From Planctomycetota bacterium (lineage in GTDB: Bacteria > Planctomycetota > Uabimicrobiia > Uabimicrobiales > JABWCH01), in the NCBI GenBank assembly GCA_017993505.1, contig JAGOMP010000003.1:62001-126000 (forward strand): DNA of 64,000 nt, given 5' to 3'. The notes under the pieces were generated by a model. The model searched no databases and was not told the DNA's origin. It was given only the letters and a program-made list of their open reading frames with translations. The translations under genes were made by a program, and so were the position numbers. Position 1 is the stretch's first letter. Each line of letters starts with the position of its first letter. This document shows positions 8,014-16,622 of the stretch, piece by piece.

Positions 8014-9474
8014 ATGAACGGAGGAAAGAAAACAGAAGCAAGAAGAAAATCTGTACTGAATTATCAAAAAAAAATGCCTAAAAGTATATATTTAGCTCCA
8101 AGTATTGATCGACAAATGAATTTTTTTCAGGAAGATTCAATGTCCAATACTTGTAGAAACTTAACTGAAGAAGATTTAAAAAATATTAAGACAAAAAAAA
8201 TATTAAAATATATAGACCTTTTTTCTGGTTTAGGTGGTTTAAGAATAGGTCTAGAACAAGCATTAAAAGAATTTGGTTTACAAGGGAAATGTGTCTTCAG
8301 TTCAGAAATAAAAGAGCATGCTTTATCAGCTTATAATACCTATTTCAAAGAAGATCATTGTGCTATAGATATTACAAAAATAGTTGCTAAAGATATACCG
8401 GACTTTGATATCTTACTTGCTGGATTTCCTTGTCAAGCTTTTAGTAGTGCTGGTAAACGATTAGGTTTTTACGATACACGAGGAACTTTATTTTTCGATA
8501 TAGAAAGAATTTTAAAGGAAAAACTTCCTTCTGCATTTATTCTTGAGAATGTTGAGGGTTTAATCACACATGATAAGGGCAGAACTTTAAAAATTATATT
8601 AGATTCATTAAAAAATTTAGGCTATAACGTCAACTATGCTTTATTAAATGGTCAAAATTTTGGATTGGCTCAATTTCGAAATCGAGTATATATTGTTGGC
8701 ACATTTACTTCTTATGTTCCCTTAGATAACTTTGAATATACTTTTTCATCTTTTCAAGATATTCAAGAATATGGTAAAAAAACTGTCAACTCTTTTTTTA
8801 CTTCACAAGTTTTAAGTCACTTTAAACTAGAGGATTTATTTGGTAAAACTATAAAAGATACACGTGGTGGCAAGAATAATATTCATTCTTGGGATATAGA
8901 ACTCAAAGGAGAGGTTACTGATTGTCAAAAGGCATTATTAAGTAAGTTATTGCGAGAAAGAAGGAAAAAACATTGGGCTGATAAAATTGGAATAACTTGG
9001 ATGGATGGTATGCCATTAACAACAAAACAAATAAGTACATTCTTTTTTTCTGATAATTTACAAGAGATGCTTGATGATTTAACTGAAAAGGGATATCTTG
9101 TTTTAGAACACCCAAAAGAACGTATTGGAAATCAACGAAAATTTGATGTTACAAAAGATAAAGGATATAATATAGTTACTGGTAAACTATCATTTGAATT
9201 CTCTAGCTTCCAAGATCCAAATGATGTTACCCCAACATTAGTGGCAACAGATGTTTCTAAGATCGGAGTAATTGATAATGGTGGTATTCGTGAACTAACC
9301 ATAAAAGAAGGTTTACGTTTATTTGGTTTTCCTGAAGATTATTCACTCAGCTTTTTAAAGAAAAGTGATGCTTTTGATTTACTAGGAAATACTGTCTGTG
9401 TACCAGTAATAAAAGAAATTTCAAAAAACGTGATCTATGCTCTATTTAAAACAAAAGAAAGTACTGATACGTGA
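8014..9474 (+). CDS. DNA (cytosine-5)-methyltransferase of a type II restriction-modification system
   Basis: Transfers methyl from S-adenosylmethionine to C5 of cytosine. 486 residues with ordered motifs: I, YIDLFSGLGGLRIGLEQA (66-83); IV, AGFPCQAFSSAG (136-147) with catalytic Cys140; VI, ILENVEG (176-182); VIII, FGLAQFRNRVYIVG (216-229). A long target-recognition region containing RRKKHWADKIG and WMDGMPLT follows, then motif IX RELTIKEGLRLFGFP and X LLGNTVCVPV. The start is set by AAGGAGGAG upstream. The first 60 residues precede the catalytic fold and are charged. It converges with a truncated restriction-enzyme remnant 52 bp downstream, and both sit between repeat arrays, suggesting an acquired module. 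Specificity GGNNCC is a guess from the nuclease resemblance only. Confidence 0.93.
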   Translation: MNGGKKTEARRKSVLNYQKKMPKSIYLAPSIDRQMNFFQEDSMSNTCRNLTEEDLKNIKTKKILKYIDLFSGLGGLRIGLEQALKEFGLQGKCVFSSEIKEHALSAYNTYFKEDHCAIDITKIVAKDIPDFDILLAGFPCQAFSSAGKRLGFYDTRGTLFFDIERILKEKLPSAFILENVEGLITHDKGRTLKIILDSLKNLGYNVNYALLNGQNFGLAQFRNRVYIVGTFTSYVPLDNFEYTFSSFQDIQEYGKKTVNSFFTSQVLSHFKLEDLFGKTIKDTRGGKNNIHSWDIELKGEVTDCQKALLSKLLRERRKKHWADKIGITWMDGMPLTTKQISTFFFSDNLQEMLDDLTEKGYLVLEHPKERIGNQRKFDVTKDKGYNIVTGKLSFEFSSFQDPNDVTPTLVATDVSKIGVIDNGGIRELTIKEGLRLFGFPEDYSLSFLKKSDAFDLLGNTVCVPVIKEISKNVIYALFKTKESTDT

Positions 9475-9483
9475 AAGTTAGTA

Positions 9484-9521
9484 TAAAACCAAGAATGTAT
9501 TATCAAGAATTGTCGGTTTTA
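9484..9521. terminator. Weak hairpin between methyltransferase and nuclease remnant
   Basis: TAAAACC (9484-9490) can pair with GGTTTTA (9514-9520), followed by TTTTA, between two converging genes. The loop is long (about 23 bases), so the call is tentative. Confidence 0.3.
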
Positions 9522-9526
9522 TTTTA

Positions 9527-9928
9527 TCAATATCTTATGCGTTTAAGTAACATACTTTGAATATTATCATTAGCATTTTTTAGCCATTGTTTAGCATGAT
9601 CTGATCCGCGATAACTCTCTAATGTTAAATATAAAGCTTCTAAAAAATTTTCTTTTGTATCAAAGGTTGATTTCCTTCCATATTGAAAAGCTGTATTAAG
9701 TCTAATATTATAAATTACATTTCTTTTAACTTGTGTTTTTAAAGGATAGCGTGAAGATGTACCTGCTATTTCCCAAATTTTCTTTAACCAGATATTTTTT
9801 ATTTCTATATAACCATAGTCATCAATATGATAACTAAAAATTAGGTAATCTGCATCAAGGCGAAAGGAATCGATAGCTATCGATTCACAATATGATTCAA
9901 AATTTGCAATATCAAATCCAGGGCAACT
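9527..9928 (-). pseudogene. 5'-truncated type II restriction endonuclease remnant (NgoBV-like)
   Basis: Reading the minus strand from a TAA at 9929-9931 gives an open frame of about 133 codons ending at TGA 9527. It has no ATG/GTG/TTG start, and its upstream end runs straight into the repeat array. The peptide includes DSFRLDADYLIF, EIKNIWLKKIWEIAG, PLKTQVKRNVIYNIR and a C-terminal helical part with LESYRGSDHAKQWLKNA. The K/W-rich IWLKKIWEI...YNIR pattern is what I associate with the RE_NgoBV family, but I cannot verify it. The tail-to-tail position with the methyltransferase supports a cognate nuclease. The catalytic N-terminal part is absent, so the nuclease is presumably dead and the methyltransferase orphaned. 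Confidence 0.6.
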
Positions 9929-10111
9929 TTACCTTCCCCAGAGCAACAAATACTTCCCCAGAGCAAATTTGTTTTACCTTCCCCCGAGCAAATTTACTTC
10001 CCCCGAGCAAATTTTCCTCCCCAGAGCAAATTTGTTTTACCTTCCTCCGAGCAAATTTACTTCCCCAGAGCAAATTTGCATGAATTCGTATGCGTTTTTC
10101 CCCAAAGCATA
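9919..10111 (+). repeat. Right array of CCCCAGAGCAA-type repeats
   Basis: About nine imperfect copies of a CCCC(A)GAGCAAATTT word separated by short T/C-rich spacers; some copies read CCCCGAGC. A larger unit with GTTTTACCTTCC recurs. The array has replaced the start of the restriction-enzyme gene. Open frames across it (rich in SPEQ and PRAN words) are repeat artefacts. Confidence 0.75.
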
Positions 10112-10149
10112 TTTTCCCCAGAGTTATTTCAGAGTTATTCTGGGGAAAA
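10112..10149. terminator. Perfect 11-bp stem hairpin built from the repeat motif
   Basis: TTTTCCCCAGA (10112-10122) is an exact reverse complement of TCTGGGGAAAA (10139-10149) with a 16-base loop. On the minus strand the stem ends in a T-run, so it can terminate the GatD-like gene. It closes the right end of the repeat-flanked island and mirrors the hairpin at 7787. Confidence 0.6.
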
Positions 10150-10192
10150 ATATTGAGAAAAAAAAGTAAGGAGGAATATTGGAAGTAATATT

Positions 10193-11593
10193 TTAGTGAT
10201 ATACTTGGTGAAGGAATTTTTCGATTTCAGGAATTTCACCTTGATAAAGAAGATAGGCATTGCATGGTTCACGGTCAGTAATTTCGTCGTTGATAGGTGT
10301 GAGCATGATTTCTTTTACTTTGTCAAGATCTTGTGTTTGACCAAGAGCCCAGCCGAGTTTAATGTAGGCGACTTCGGGAAGCATGTTGCCAAGGGGAATA
10401 ACTCCAAGAGCTTGGAGATCACGTCCAGTATTGTATACGTTCATGTTGACGTACCCCCAGAGTGTTTGTAATGTCATGTAGATGGTGATGTTGTGTTCTT
10501 TGGCACGTTTGATAGCTGGAAATAGTTGACAGTTGACGTGTCCTAGTCCTGTTCCTACGAAAACAATACCTTTGTAACCTTTGTCTATGAGGTTGTCGAT
10601 AATATCAGCTTTCATGCCTGGATAGTAATAAATCATGGATACTCTATCGTCAAAATATGGTAGGATTTGTACTTCTCTATCATTTTTACGCCTTGGTTTA
10701 TAGTTATGGTTGAGTATGTTAAAGCCTTTGTCTGTAACCATAGCTAGAGGAATGTCTCCAATAGTACGAAATGTGGATCGATAGGAGGAGTGCATTTTGC
10801 GAACTCGTGTGCCTTTATGTAGTAGTCTGTATTCGTCAGATGTTGTTCCTGACATACATACAATTACTTCTGCAATGTCAGAATATGCAGCAGTACGCAT
10901 AGCTTGCATTAAGTTTAATGCAGCATCGGAGCTGGGACGATCAGAAGAACGTTGTGATCCAACAAGTACTATGGGGATGGGAGGATTTTGTACCATGAAA
11001 GTGAGGGCAGCACTAGTATGTTGAAGTGTGTCTGTGCCATGTCCAATAACAATTCCATCTATTCCGTTTTTTATTTCTTCACCAATGGCAATGGCAAGTT
11101 TTTTATATTCTTCTGGAGTCATGTTTTCGCTGAATACTGCAAATAATTTTTCTGTAGTTAAGTTGCAGATATCTGCTAGTTCTGGAACAGAGCCATATAG
11201 TTCTCCAGGAGAAAAGGCAGGGATGACTGCTCCTGTTCGATAGTCTAATCTAGAGGCAATTGTTCCCCCAGTTCCGAAAAGTTTAACTCTAGGAAGACCT
11301 TCTTTAACGGGGAAAGGACGTTCTGGAATTTTGTAATTGGCTTTTTTATAGCCGATTTCTATCATGTTCGTAATGGTACTGGTGCTAAGACCGATATTAT
11401 AGCCTGTTTGTATTTTCATGACAATGTGTTTGTCATCTGCAGTTTCTGCTCTGGGGAGAATAGTACCCTCAAATGTACCTCTTGTTGTTTCAACTTTTGC
11501 TTGTCCCCAAACTCGAACTTTGTATTTTTGTAAAATTTCCAAGGCATCGCCTCGGTATCCTTGAAATATATCTTCGCTCATATGTTTAGGCAT
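10193..11593 (-). CDS. gatD: Archaeal-type Glu-tRNA(Gln) amidotransferase subunit D-like / asparaginase-family amidohydrolase
   Basis: 466 residues. The C-terminal 370 residues are a type I/II asparaginase fold: KLFGTGGTIASR (first catalytic Thr loop), GIVIGHGTDTLQHTSAAL (second catalytic Thr-Asp loop) and IVLVGSQRSSDRPSSDAALN. In front is a roughly 95-residue beta domain (VRVWGQAKVETTRGTFEGTILPR...), the AnPRTase-like domain that distinguishes archaeal GatD from plain asparaginases. GatD releases ammonia from glutamine or asparagine for GatE, which amidates Glu-tRNA(Gln). No gatE is in the window and bacteria normally use GatCAB, so a stand-alone amidohydrolase role is possible. A GGAGGGG site lies about 10 bases before the ATG. 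Archaeal origin by transfer is inference. Confidence 0.82.
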   Translation of the reverse strand: MPKHMSEDIFQGYRGDALEILQKYKVRVWGQAKVETTRGTFEGTILPRAETADDKHIVMKIQTGYNIGLSTSTITNMIEIGYKKANYKIPERPFPVKEGLPRVKLFGTGGTIASRLDYRTGAVIPAFSPGELYGSVPELADICNLTTEKLFAVFSENMTPEEYKKLAIAIGEEIKNGIDGIVIGHGTDTLQHTSAALTFMVQNPPIPIVLVGSQRSSDRPSSDAALNLMQAMRTAAYSDIAEVIVCMSGTTSDEYRLLHKGTRVRKMHSSYRSTFRTIGDIPLAMVTDKGFNILNHNYKPRRKNDREVQILPYFDDRVSMIYYYPGMKADIIDNLIDKGYKGIVFVGTGLGHVNCQLFPAIKRAKEHNITIYMTLQTLWGYVNMNVYNTGRDLQALGVIPLGNMLPEVAYIKLGWALGQTQDLDKVKEIMLTPINDEITDREPCNAYLLYQGEIPEIEKFLHQVYH

Positions 11594-11720
11594 GGAGTAT
11601 ATGCCCCTCCATTTGAATTGTTGAAGTGATTTTTTGATATTTTTAGAATTTATTTTTTTATGATATTTATTTAAAAATTTTAAATACTTATTTTTATTAA
11701 TAAATTTAGAATATATTTTG

Positions 11721-11822
11721 GTTTTAGAGGTGGAATGATTTAGCTATTGTTTAATAGGTGTTTTATTTAATGTTTTAGAGGTGGAATGATTTAGCTATTG
11801 TTTAATAGGTGTTTTGTTTCAT
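11721..11822. repeat. 51-bp tandem duplication
   Basis: GTTTTAGAGGTGGAATGATT... starts at 11721 and 11772, with nearly identical copies. It lies immediately downstream of the membrane-protein gene that ends at 11827 and fills part of the spacer to the GatD-like gene. The rest of the 11594-11826 gap is AT-rich with no gene. Confidence 0.85.
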
Positions 11823-11826
11823 ATGA

Positions 11827-12450
11827 TCAAAATATATCTTGACTTAGGCGATGGAAGAAGTCGGATATTTTATTGATGATGGTTTTATTTTCTTGTTCTT
11901 GTTGAACAATAGGCGGAGGTGTATTTGTAATTGGTATGTTATTGTCAGTGGTAGTAATAGATCCTAGAAAAAATATACCATAAGCAATGGCAAGTAAAAT
12001 GTATGTATTTGCATTTTTCCAAGTTTCAGCAATTCCTTCTAAAGCATCTGGACCTTCTGTAATTATTAAGTATATGTGATCTGCAATGATAAATATAGGA
12101 TATGTGATGGCAATGGAAATTGCAAATGTTGTTGAAAATGGGAATTTTTGTCTGATAAAGCAGTATGTAATTGTGGGAACAACGAAAAGTATGAGTCGAA
12201 AAATTAAAGGATCTTCATGGTTTGTGAGTTCTTCTAGTATGGTTTCTTCTTGTTCTTCATAGATGGCCAAGTCTATTTGAAAAGTGAATCCTATAAGAAT
12301 GATGTGAGTAATAATGATGATAATGCCTTGTATTATATATGAATCTATGAAAGGACATAGAATTTTTGTTTGCAATGTAGTCAATAGAATAGCAATGGCA
12401 GAAGCAAGTACTATGATAATTGTGAGTTTTATAGTTTCTGGTAGATTCAT
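11827..12450 (-). CDS. Polytopic membrane protein, function unknown
   Basis: 207 residues with about five hydrophobic spans (roughly 7-27, 38-58, 83-101, 107-130 and 148-166), an acidic EEQEE loop between spans two and three, and a Pro/Gln-rich cytoplasmic-looking tail ending in a helix. No family is recognised. It begins 71 bp downstream of the GTPase-STAS-TIR-NB-ARC-WD40 gene in the same direction, so the two may be co-transcribed. If that protein is a defence sensor this could be a membrane partner, but nothing in the sequence proves it. Confidence 0.55.
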   Translation of the reverse strand: MNLPETIKLTIIIVLASAIAILLTTLQTKILCPFIDSYIIQGIIIIITHIILIGFTFQIDLAIYEEQEETILEELTNHEDPLIFRLILFVVPTITYCFIRQKFPFSTTFAISIAITYPIFIIADHIYLIITEGPDALEGIAETWKNANTYILLAIAYGIFFLGSITTTDNNIPITNTPPPIVQQEQENKTIINKISDFFHRLSQDIF

Positions 12451-12521
12451 GACTTTTTCCCAAAAATGTTTAATTTATTGTATAAAATAAACTCGTTATT
12501 TGTTTTTCAATTATGTATTTA

Positions 12522-15500
12522 TTAGGAAATGGCAATGATTTTAAGTTTATAGTAGTTAGCAGATTCATCTAATATGTGGAGTATGTTATCTTTAACTGCA
12601 ATAGAGGATGATGCTGCAATGATGTTTGATTCGGTAGTATATGTTTGTAGCAATGTACCATGTTGTAAGTTCCATACTCGAATATGATTATTGGATGTTG
12701 AAATAATGTATTGATTGTCAGGAGTGAATAATAAGTTTGTGATGTTGTTTGTGTGTGCGTGGATAGTTTGAATAAGTTGCAATGTTTGTAAATCCCAGAT
12801 GCGAATATTGCCTTGTTTACTGCCAGTGATGAATATATTGTCATCAGGAGAAATAGTAACAACAACAATAGAATCAGGATGGCAGATAGTCTGTTTTTGC
12901 ATGCTATGTGAGGAGATATCCCAAAGGATGATGTTGTGATCTTGACAGGTACTGATAATATTTTTTTCATCATGCGTGATTGCCAATACTTTGACTTGTG
13001 CTATATGTCCTTGGTATGTTTCTTGGGCTTGTGTTTTTACGTTGTATAGATAGATGTGATTGCATTGTGTGGTATATGATAGATAAGTGCTTTGTGGAGA
13101 AATTACTAAGTTTGTGACTTGTGTAAGAAATGTTTGTAAAGTTTTTATGTCTATATTAGATTGTGTGGCTTGGTTTTGTGAAGAAATTACTAAGTTTGTG
13201 ACTTGGGTAAGAAATGTTTGTAAAATTTTTGTGTCTATGTCTAATTTACATTGTTTGAGTTGATTGTTTTGAATAAAATATAGATTGTTGTCTTTATTGT
13301 CTATTTGTAGAAAGTTGACGTATCCCAATGGTAGTATGTTTTTTTCTTGAATGCTCCCTGTATTTGTATCATAAAGCTGTAATTTGTTGTTATTATCTAT
13401 GATGGCGTATTTTGCATTTTGTATAAATATTGCATTTTGTATAACCGAGAGTGGTTTTGGATTATATGTATTAGCATTGATTCTTTTGAGCCATAGAGAA
13501 CCTTTTTGCCACAGGCAATGGCGGAGAGATTGTTGTAATGATTGTAGGTATTTATCTGATATGTCTGTTTGTTGAAATAGACGTTGGTAGAGTTGTTGTA
13601 TGAAGTAATTGGGCATGTATTGTTGTAAAGAGAGTGCTTTTTTTTCTTGTTCTAGTGCAGTTTGCAATATTTGTAGATAGGGATGATCTTGTTGAAGTTG
13701 GATTGCAAAATCAATGATGGATTTAAGTTCTTGATATCCTCTGAGTTCGTATATTTTTTCTAATTGAATGAATGTTAAGAATGCGTTTACAAGAGAATTC
13801 ACTGCAGTTTGTTTTATGTTATCGAATTCTTCTTGTGTTGTGGTTTGATGTATGTATTTATAGACAAGTTTAGGGAGACGAAATGTATGATGATCGCATT
13901 TTTCCCATATTTCTGTTTGAAAGAGGATAGTAGGGTCTATTTCAGAGAATGCAATGTTTTCTGTTTCTGTATGTATATCTGTAAATAGTTGCAATTTTTT
14001 TATAGTATGTATTTCTCCCAATGGAAATAAGCTAGCAATCATGCTCATTCCCCATGTGAAATCATTACTTACATACATTTTCCATCTATTTAAGATGATG
14101 CTAATTGTATGAAAATGTTGTTGCCATATGGGAGAGTCTTTAGATTTTTCTTTTATTTCTTTTTGTTCTTGTTTTTCTTTTTCTTGAAGTAGGTATTGAT
14201 AGTATTCTGTATATGTTAAATCAGTATTAAATTTTTTTTCTGCTTGGATTAAATGTAAAGAGAGAGCATGTCCATGGATGAATTGGCAAATTTGTTTTGC
14301 TGCTTGTGTTTCTTGTGCTGTTATAGCAGGTGAGTTGCCAATAAGTATTTTCAAAGCAGATTGTGTGGAAAAATTATTGAGTTGATAATTGATAACATCA
14401 GAGTGTTCATAGTATTTGGGGCTAGTGCATAGAATTTTGCAATGGAGTTTTGCTAAAGTAAAATTTGGAAAAAGTTCTTTGTGCAATATATTTGGATCTG
14501 TTAAGTTATCAATGATTAAAAGGATATTGGGATGTTGGTGGATATATTGTTGAAATTTAATAATACTGTCCAACGTTAAGTTGTATTCTGGCGATTCATT
14601 GTATATATTCAGTTCATATACTATTTTTTGAATTTCATAATGCCATTTATTTGTATTGTATAACCATAAAATTCCATCTGGAAATGCATAACTAAATCGA
14701 TGAGCAAATTCAAGTGCAAGTGTTGTTTTCCCAACTCCTTCTAGTTCTTCATATTTTGGATCTTGTGTTAAAATAACGATTTTATTTTTGCGAATATGAT
14801 GATAAAGGGTGAGCAATTCTATATCTCGTTCTTTACAATGATGCTGAACATTACTTGGAATATAGGAATTTTGTGGCAAAAAATGATGATGTGGAATGAG
14901 AGCGTCTTGTGTATTATCAATGGCTTCACAAATTTTATCAAGGACTGTTTCATAATTTTGAATGTCCATGATGGATAAAGTTTGAAGAGGGATAGGAAGA
15001 GACAGATCTGGATCACCAATAGGAATGATGACTTTCCCAAATGCAAAGGAAGTTTCCCATTCTTGCTGGACAATGGAGGATTGCATAGCTTCTTTTGTCC
15101 ATAGAAGTAATACAATTTTTGTATCTAGGATAAACCGTTGGTATTCGGTTGAAGAAGGATCGTAATGCTCAGCACGATTTTGATGATACCATACACTATA
15201 TTGTTTTTTATTAAGGTCTGCCTCCATTTTTTTTGCAATGTCTTCGTTTTCAATAGCATAACTTAAAAATATATTTTGTTTTATATTGACTAGGACGTTG
15301 ATCAATTGCATATTTTGAGTTTGTGTATAGTTTAGAGGGATGAGGCGGGATGTTGTTTTTTGTTGGTCATCATTACTATTTTTTTGTGATTCGAATAGCA
15401 TATTATAATATTCTGTAATTTTTTCACATGGTTTCCAGATTGTCATAGATTTATCTAAGCCCATGACTTCAAATGGTCGTCTGAAATTCGGCTGTAAGTT

Positions 15501-16532
15501 AATTAAATTTAGAGAATTACCTAAAATGCTGGCTTGATTTCCAATTTCAATGAGTAATCCAAAACTTGTACTATGAATATATGTAATGTTTTGCATATCT
15601 AAAATTAAATTTATATTTTCATGTGTATAATAATTTTGAATTACTTTTTTCAAGTCATTAGATGTCGATGCATTGAGGATTCCTGCAAGTTTTAATACAA
15701 TAATAGTGGAGTTTTCATGGTTATAAATTTGTTCTTCAATCTGGAATTTTTTTGTAATGGCCTCATCTTGTTGAAGGAGAAGTTTTGTGCATATACTAGG
15801 AGTTGTACATGTATCTATTTTAGATGATACTGGCGGAGTTATAGCAGAAATTGGATTTATAAACTTTAAGTCTTTAAATAAAGGAATTTTTAGAGACGAA
15901 TTATTAATAAATTCTGTAATATTATTGATTTGTTTAAATTTTTTCTGATATTGTGGTCTTAATAAATTTTTTCGAATGATATCTGAGACAAGACAATAAA
16001 GAGGTTGTATGTATGTTTCTTCTTGGGTAGCATTACTACAATATGTGGGTAAGGCAAGATCAGGGAATAGTGCACATAGGGTGAGCAAGTTGTTAGCATT
16101 GGGTAAATCTTGTTTATTCCATTGAATAATAGCAGAAATATCAGAGAGTGAGGTGTTTTTTTCTTGCAGTATGTTTTGTACATTTTCTATGCATTCTATA
16201 TTTTCTTGTATTTTTGTACTGTCTAAAAGAAAGATAATACCATCTACGTCTTGTAGTAGATGTTTTAGAATGCGATTAAATTGTAAATTTCCAGGAACAG
16301 AAAAAATATTTAATCTAGTCTGTAGACTAGCAATTTTACCTAGGTCAACTGTAAGAAAATCCATGGAGACAAGAGTGGCAGGAGTAGCTGAAATATTACA
16401 TAATTGTGCATTTCCACTACATTGCCATTTTTTATGTAATTGTTTTAAAATAGTTGTTTTACCAGATTCTTGTGGACCACAATATAAGATTTTGTAGGTC
16501 ATTTCTTTTTGTAAAAAATGAAATTGAACCAT
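12522..16532 (-). CDS. GTPase-STAS-TIR-NB-ARC-WD40 fusion protein
   Basis: 1336 residues from ATG 16532, chosen because GGAG lies 6 bases upstream; a TTG at 16565 would add 11 residues. Domains in order: a Ras/Arf-like GTPase, residues about 12-195 (P-loop GPQESGKT 19-26, FSVPG in place of DxxG at 78-81, NKQD 139-142); a STAS domain, 271-370 (LDMQNITYIHSTSFG with a candidate phospho-Ser/Thr); a TIR domain, 419-540 (IFLSYAIENEDIA start, QQEWETSF carrying a conserved Glu491); an NB-ARC/STAND NTPase, about 570-760 (P-loop EGVGKTT 598-604, Walker B LLIIDN); a helical region; and a C-terminal WD40 propeller (at least three repeats with ILWDIS, IRIWDL and IRVWNL). TIR plus STAND plus repeat sensor is the layout of bacterial immune NLR-like proteins, while the GTPase and STAS pieces suggest a switch. 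Defence is inference. Confidence 0.85.
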   Translation of the reverse strand: MVQFHFLQKEMTYKILYCGPQESGKTTILKQLHKKWQCSGNAQLCNISATPATLVSMDFLTVDLGKIASLQTRLNIFSVPGNLQFNRILKHLLQDVDGIIFLLDSTKIQENIECIENVQNILQEKNTSLSDISAIIQWNKQDLPNANNLLTLCALFPDLALPTYCSNATQEETYIQPLYCLVSDIIRKNLLRPQYQKKFKQINNITEFINNSSLKIPLFKDLKFINPISAITPPVSSKIDTCTTPSICTKLLLQQDEAITKKFQIEEQIYNHENSTIIVLKLAGILNASTSNDLKKVIQNYYTHENINLILDMQNITYIHSTSFGLLIEIGNQASILGNSLNLINLQPNFRRPFEVMGLDKSMTIWKPCEKITEYYNMLFESQKNSNDDQQKTTSRLIPLNYTQTQNMQLINVLVNIKQNIFLSYAIENEDIAKKMEADLNKKQYSVWYHQNRAEHYDPSSTEYQRFILDTKIVLLLWTKEAMQSSIVQQEWETSFAFGKVIIPIGDPDLSLPIPLQTLSIMDIQNYETVLDKICEAIDNTQDALIPHHHFLPQNSYIPSNVQHHCKERDIELLTLYHHIRKNKIVILTQDPKYEELEGVGKTTLALEFAHRFSYAFPDGILWLYNTNKWHYEIQKIVYELNIYNESPEYNLTLDSIIKFQQYIHQHPNILLIIDNLTDPNILHKELFPNFTLAKLHCKILCTSPKYYEHSDVINYQLNNFSTQSALKILIGNSPAITAQETQAAKQICQFIHGHALSLHLIQAEKKFNTDLTYTEYYQYLLQEKEKQEQKEIKEKSKDSPIWQQHFHTISIILNRWKMYVSNDFTWGMSMIASLFPLGEIHTIKKLQLFTDIHTETENIAFSEIDPTILFQTEIWEKCDHHTFRLPKLVYKYIHQTTTQEEFDNIKQTAVNSLVNAFLTFIQLEKIYELRGYQELKSIIDFAIQLQQDHPYLQILQTALEQEKKALSLQQYMPNYFIQQLYQRLFQQTDISDKYLQSLQQSLRHCLWQKGSLWLKRINANTYNPKPLSVIQNAIFIQNAKYAIIDNNNKLQLYDTNTGSIQEKNILPLGYVNFLQIDNKDNNLYFIQNNQLKQCKLDIDTKILQTFLTQVTNLVISSQNQATQSNIDIKTLQTFLTQVTNLVISPQSTYLSYTTQCNHIYLYNVKTQAQETYQGHIAQVKVLAITHDEKNIISTCQDHNIILWDISSHSMQKQTICHPDSIVVVTISPDDNIFITGSKQGNIRIWDLQTLQLIQTIHAHTNNITNLLFTPDNQYIISTSNNHIRVWNLQHGTLLQTYTTESNIIAASSSIAVKDNILHILDESANYYKLKIIAIS
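13094..13261 (-). repeat. In-frame 84-bp tandem duplication inside the WD40 gene
   Basis: Two copies (from 13094 and 13178, period 84 bp) encode consecutive 28-residue segments sharing LQTFLTQVTNLVIS. The reading frame is kept. The second-copy sequence is close to the first at DNA level, so the event is recent. Confidence 0.85.
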
Positions 16533-16545
16533 GTTACTCTCCATT

Positions 16546-16622
16546 ATTTGGATTTTCTTTTGCAAAATTTAACTTTGCCAATTTTGATTTGGATTTTCTT
16601 TTGCAAAATTTAACTTTGCCAA
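16546..16622 (-). repeat. 41-bp tandem duplication joining the dNMP kinase stop to the next gene
   Basis: ATTTGGATTTTCTTTTGCAA... starts at 16546 and 16587 with identical copies over about 36 bp. One copy contains the stop codon of the kinase gene (16610-16612); the other leads into the ribosome site and start of the GTPase-TIR gene. Confidence 0.9.

Noticed and set aside
7800-10111. Repeat arrays as a CRISPR
   Set aside because: Units are about 11-15 bp with spacers of uneven length that are themselves similar, and no cas genes are near.
9892-10169. Open frames rich in SPEQ/PRAN words on the plus strand
   Set aside because: They are translations of the CCCCAGAGCAA repeat array, with no ribosome site or domain.
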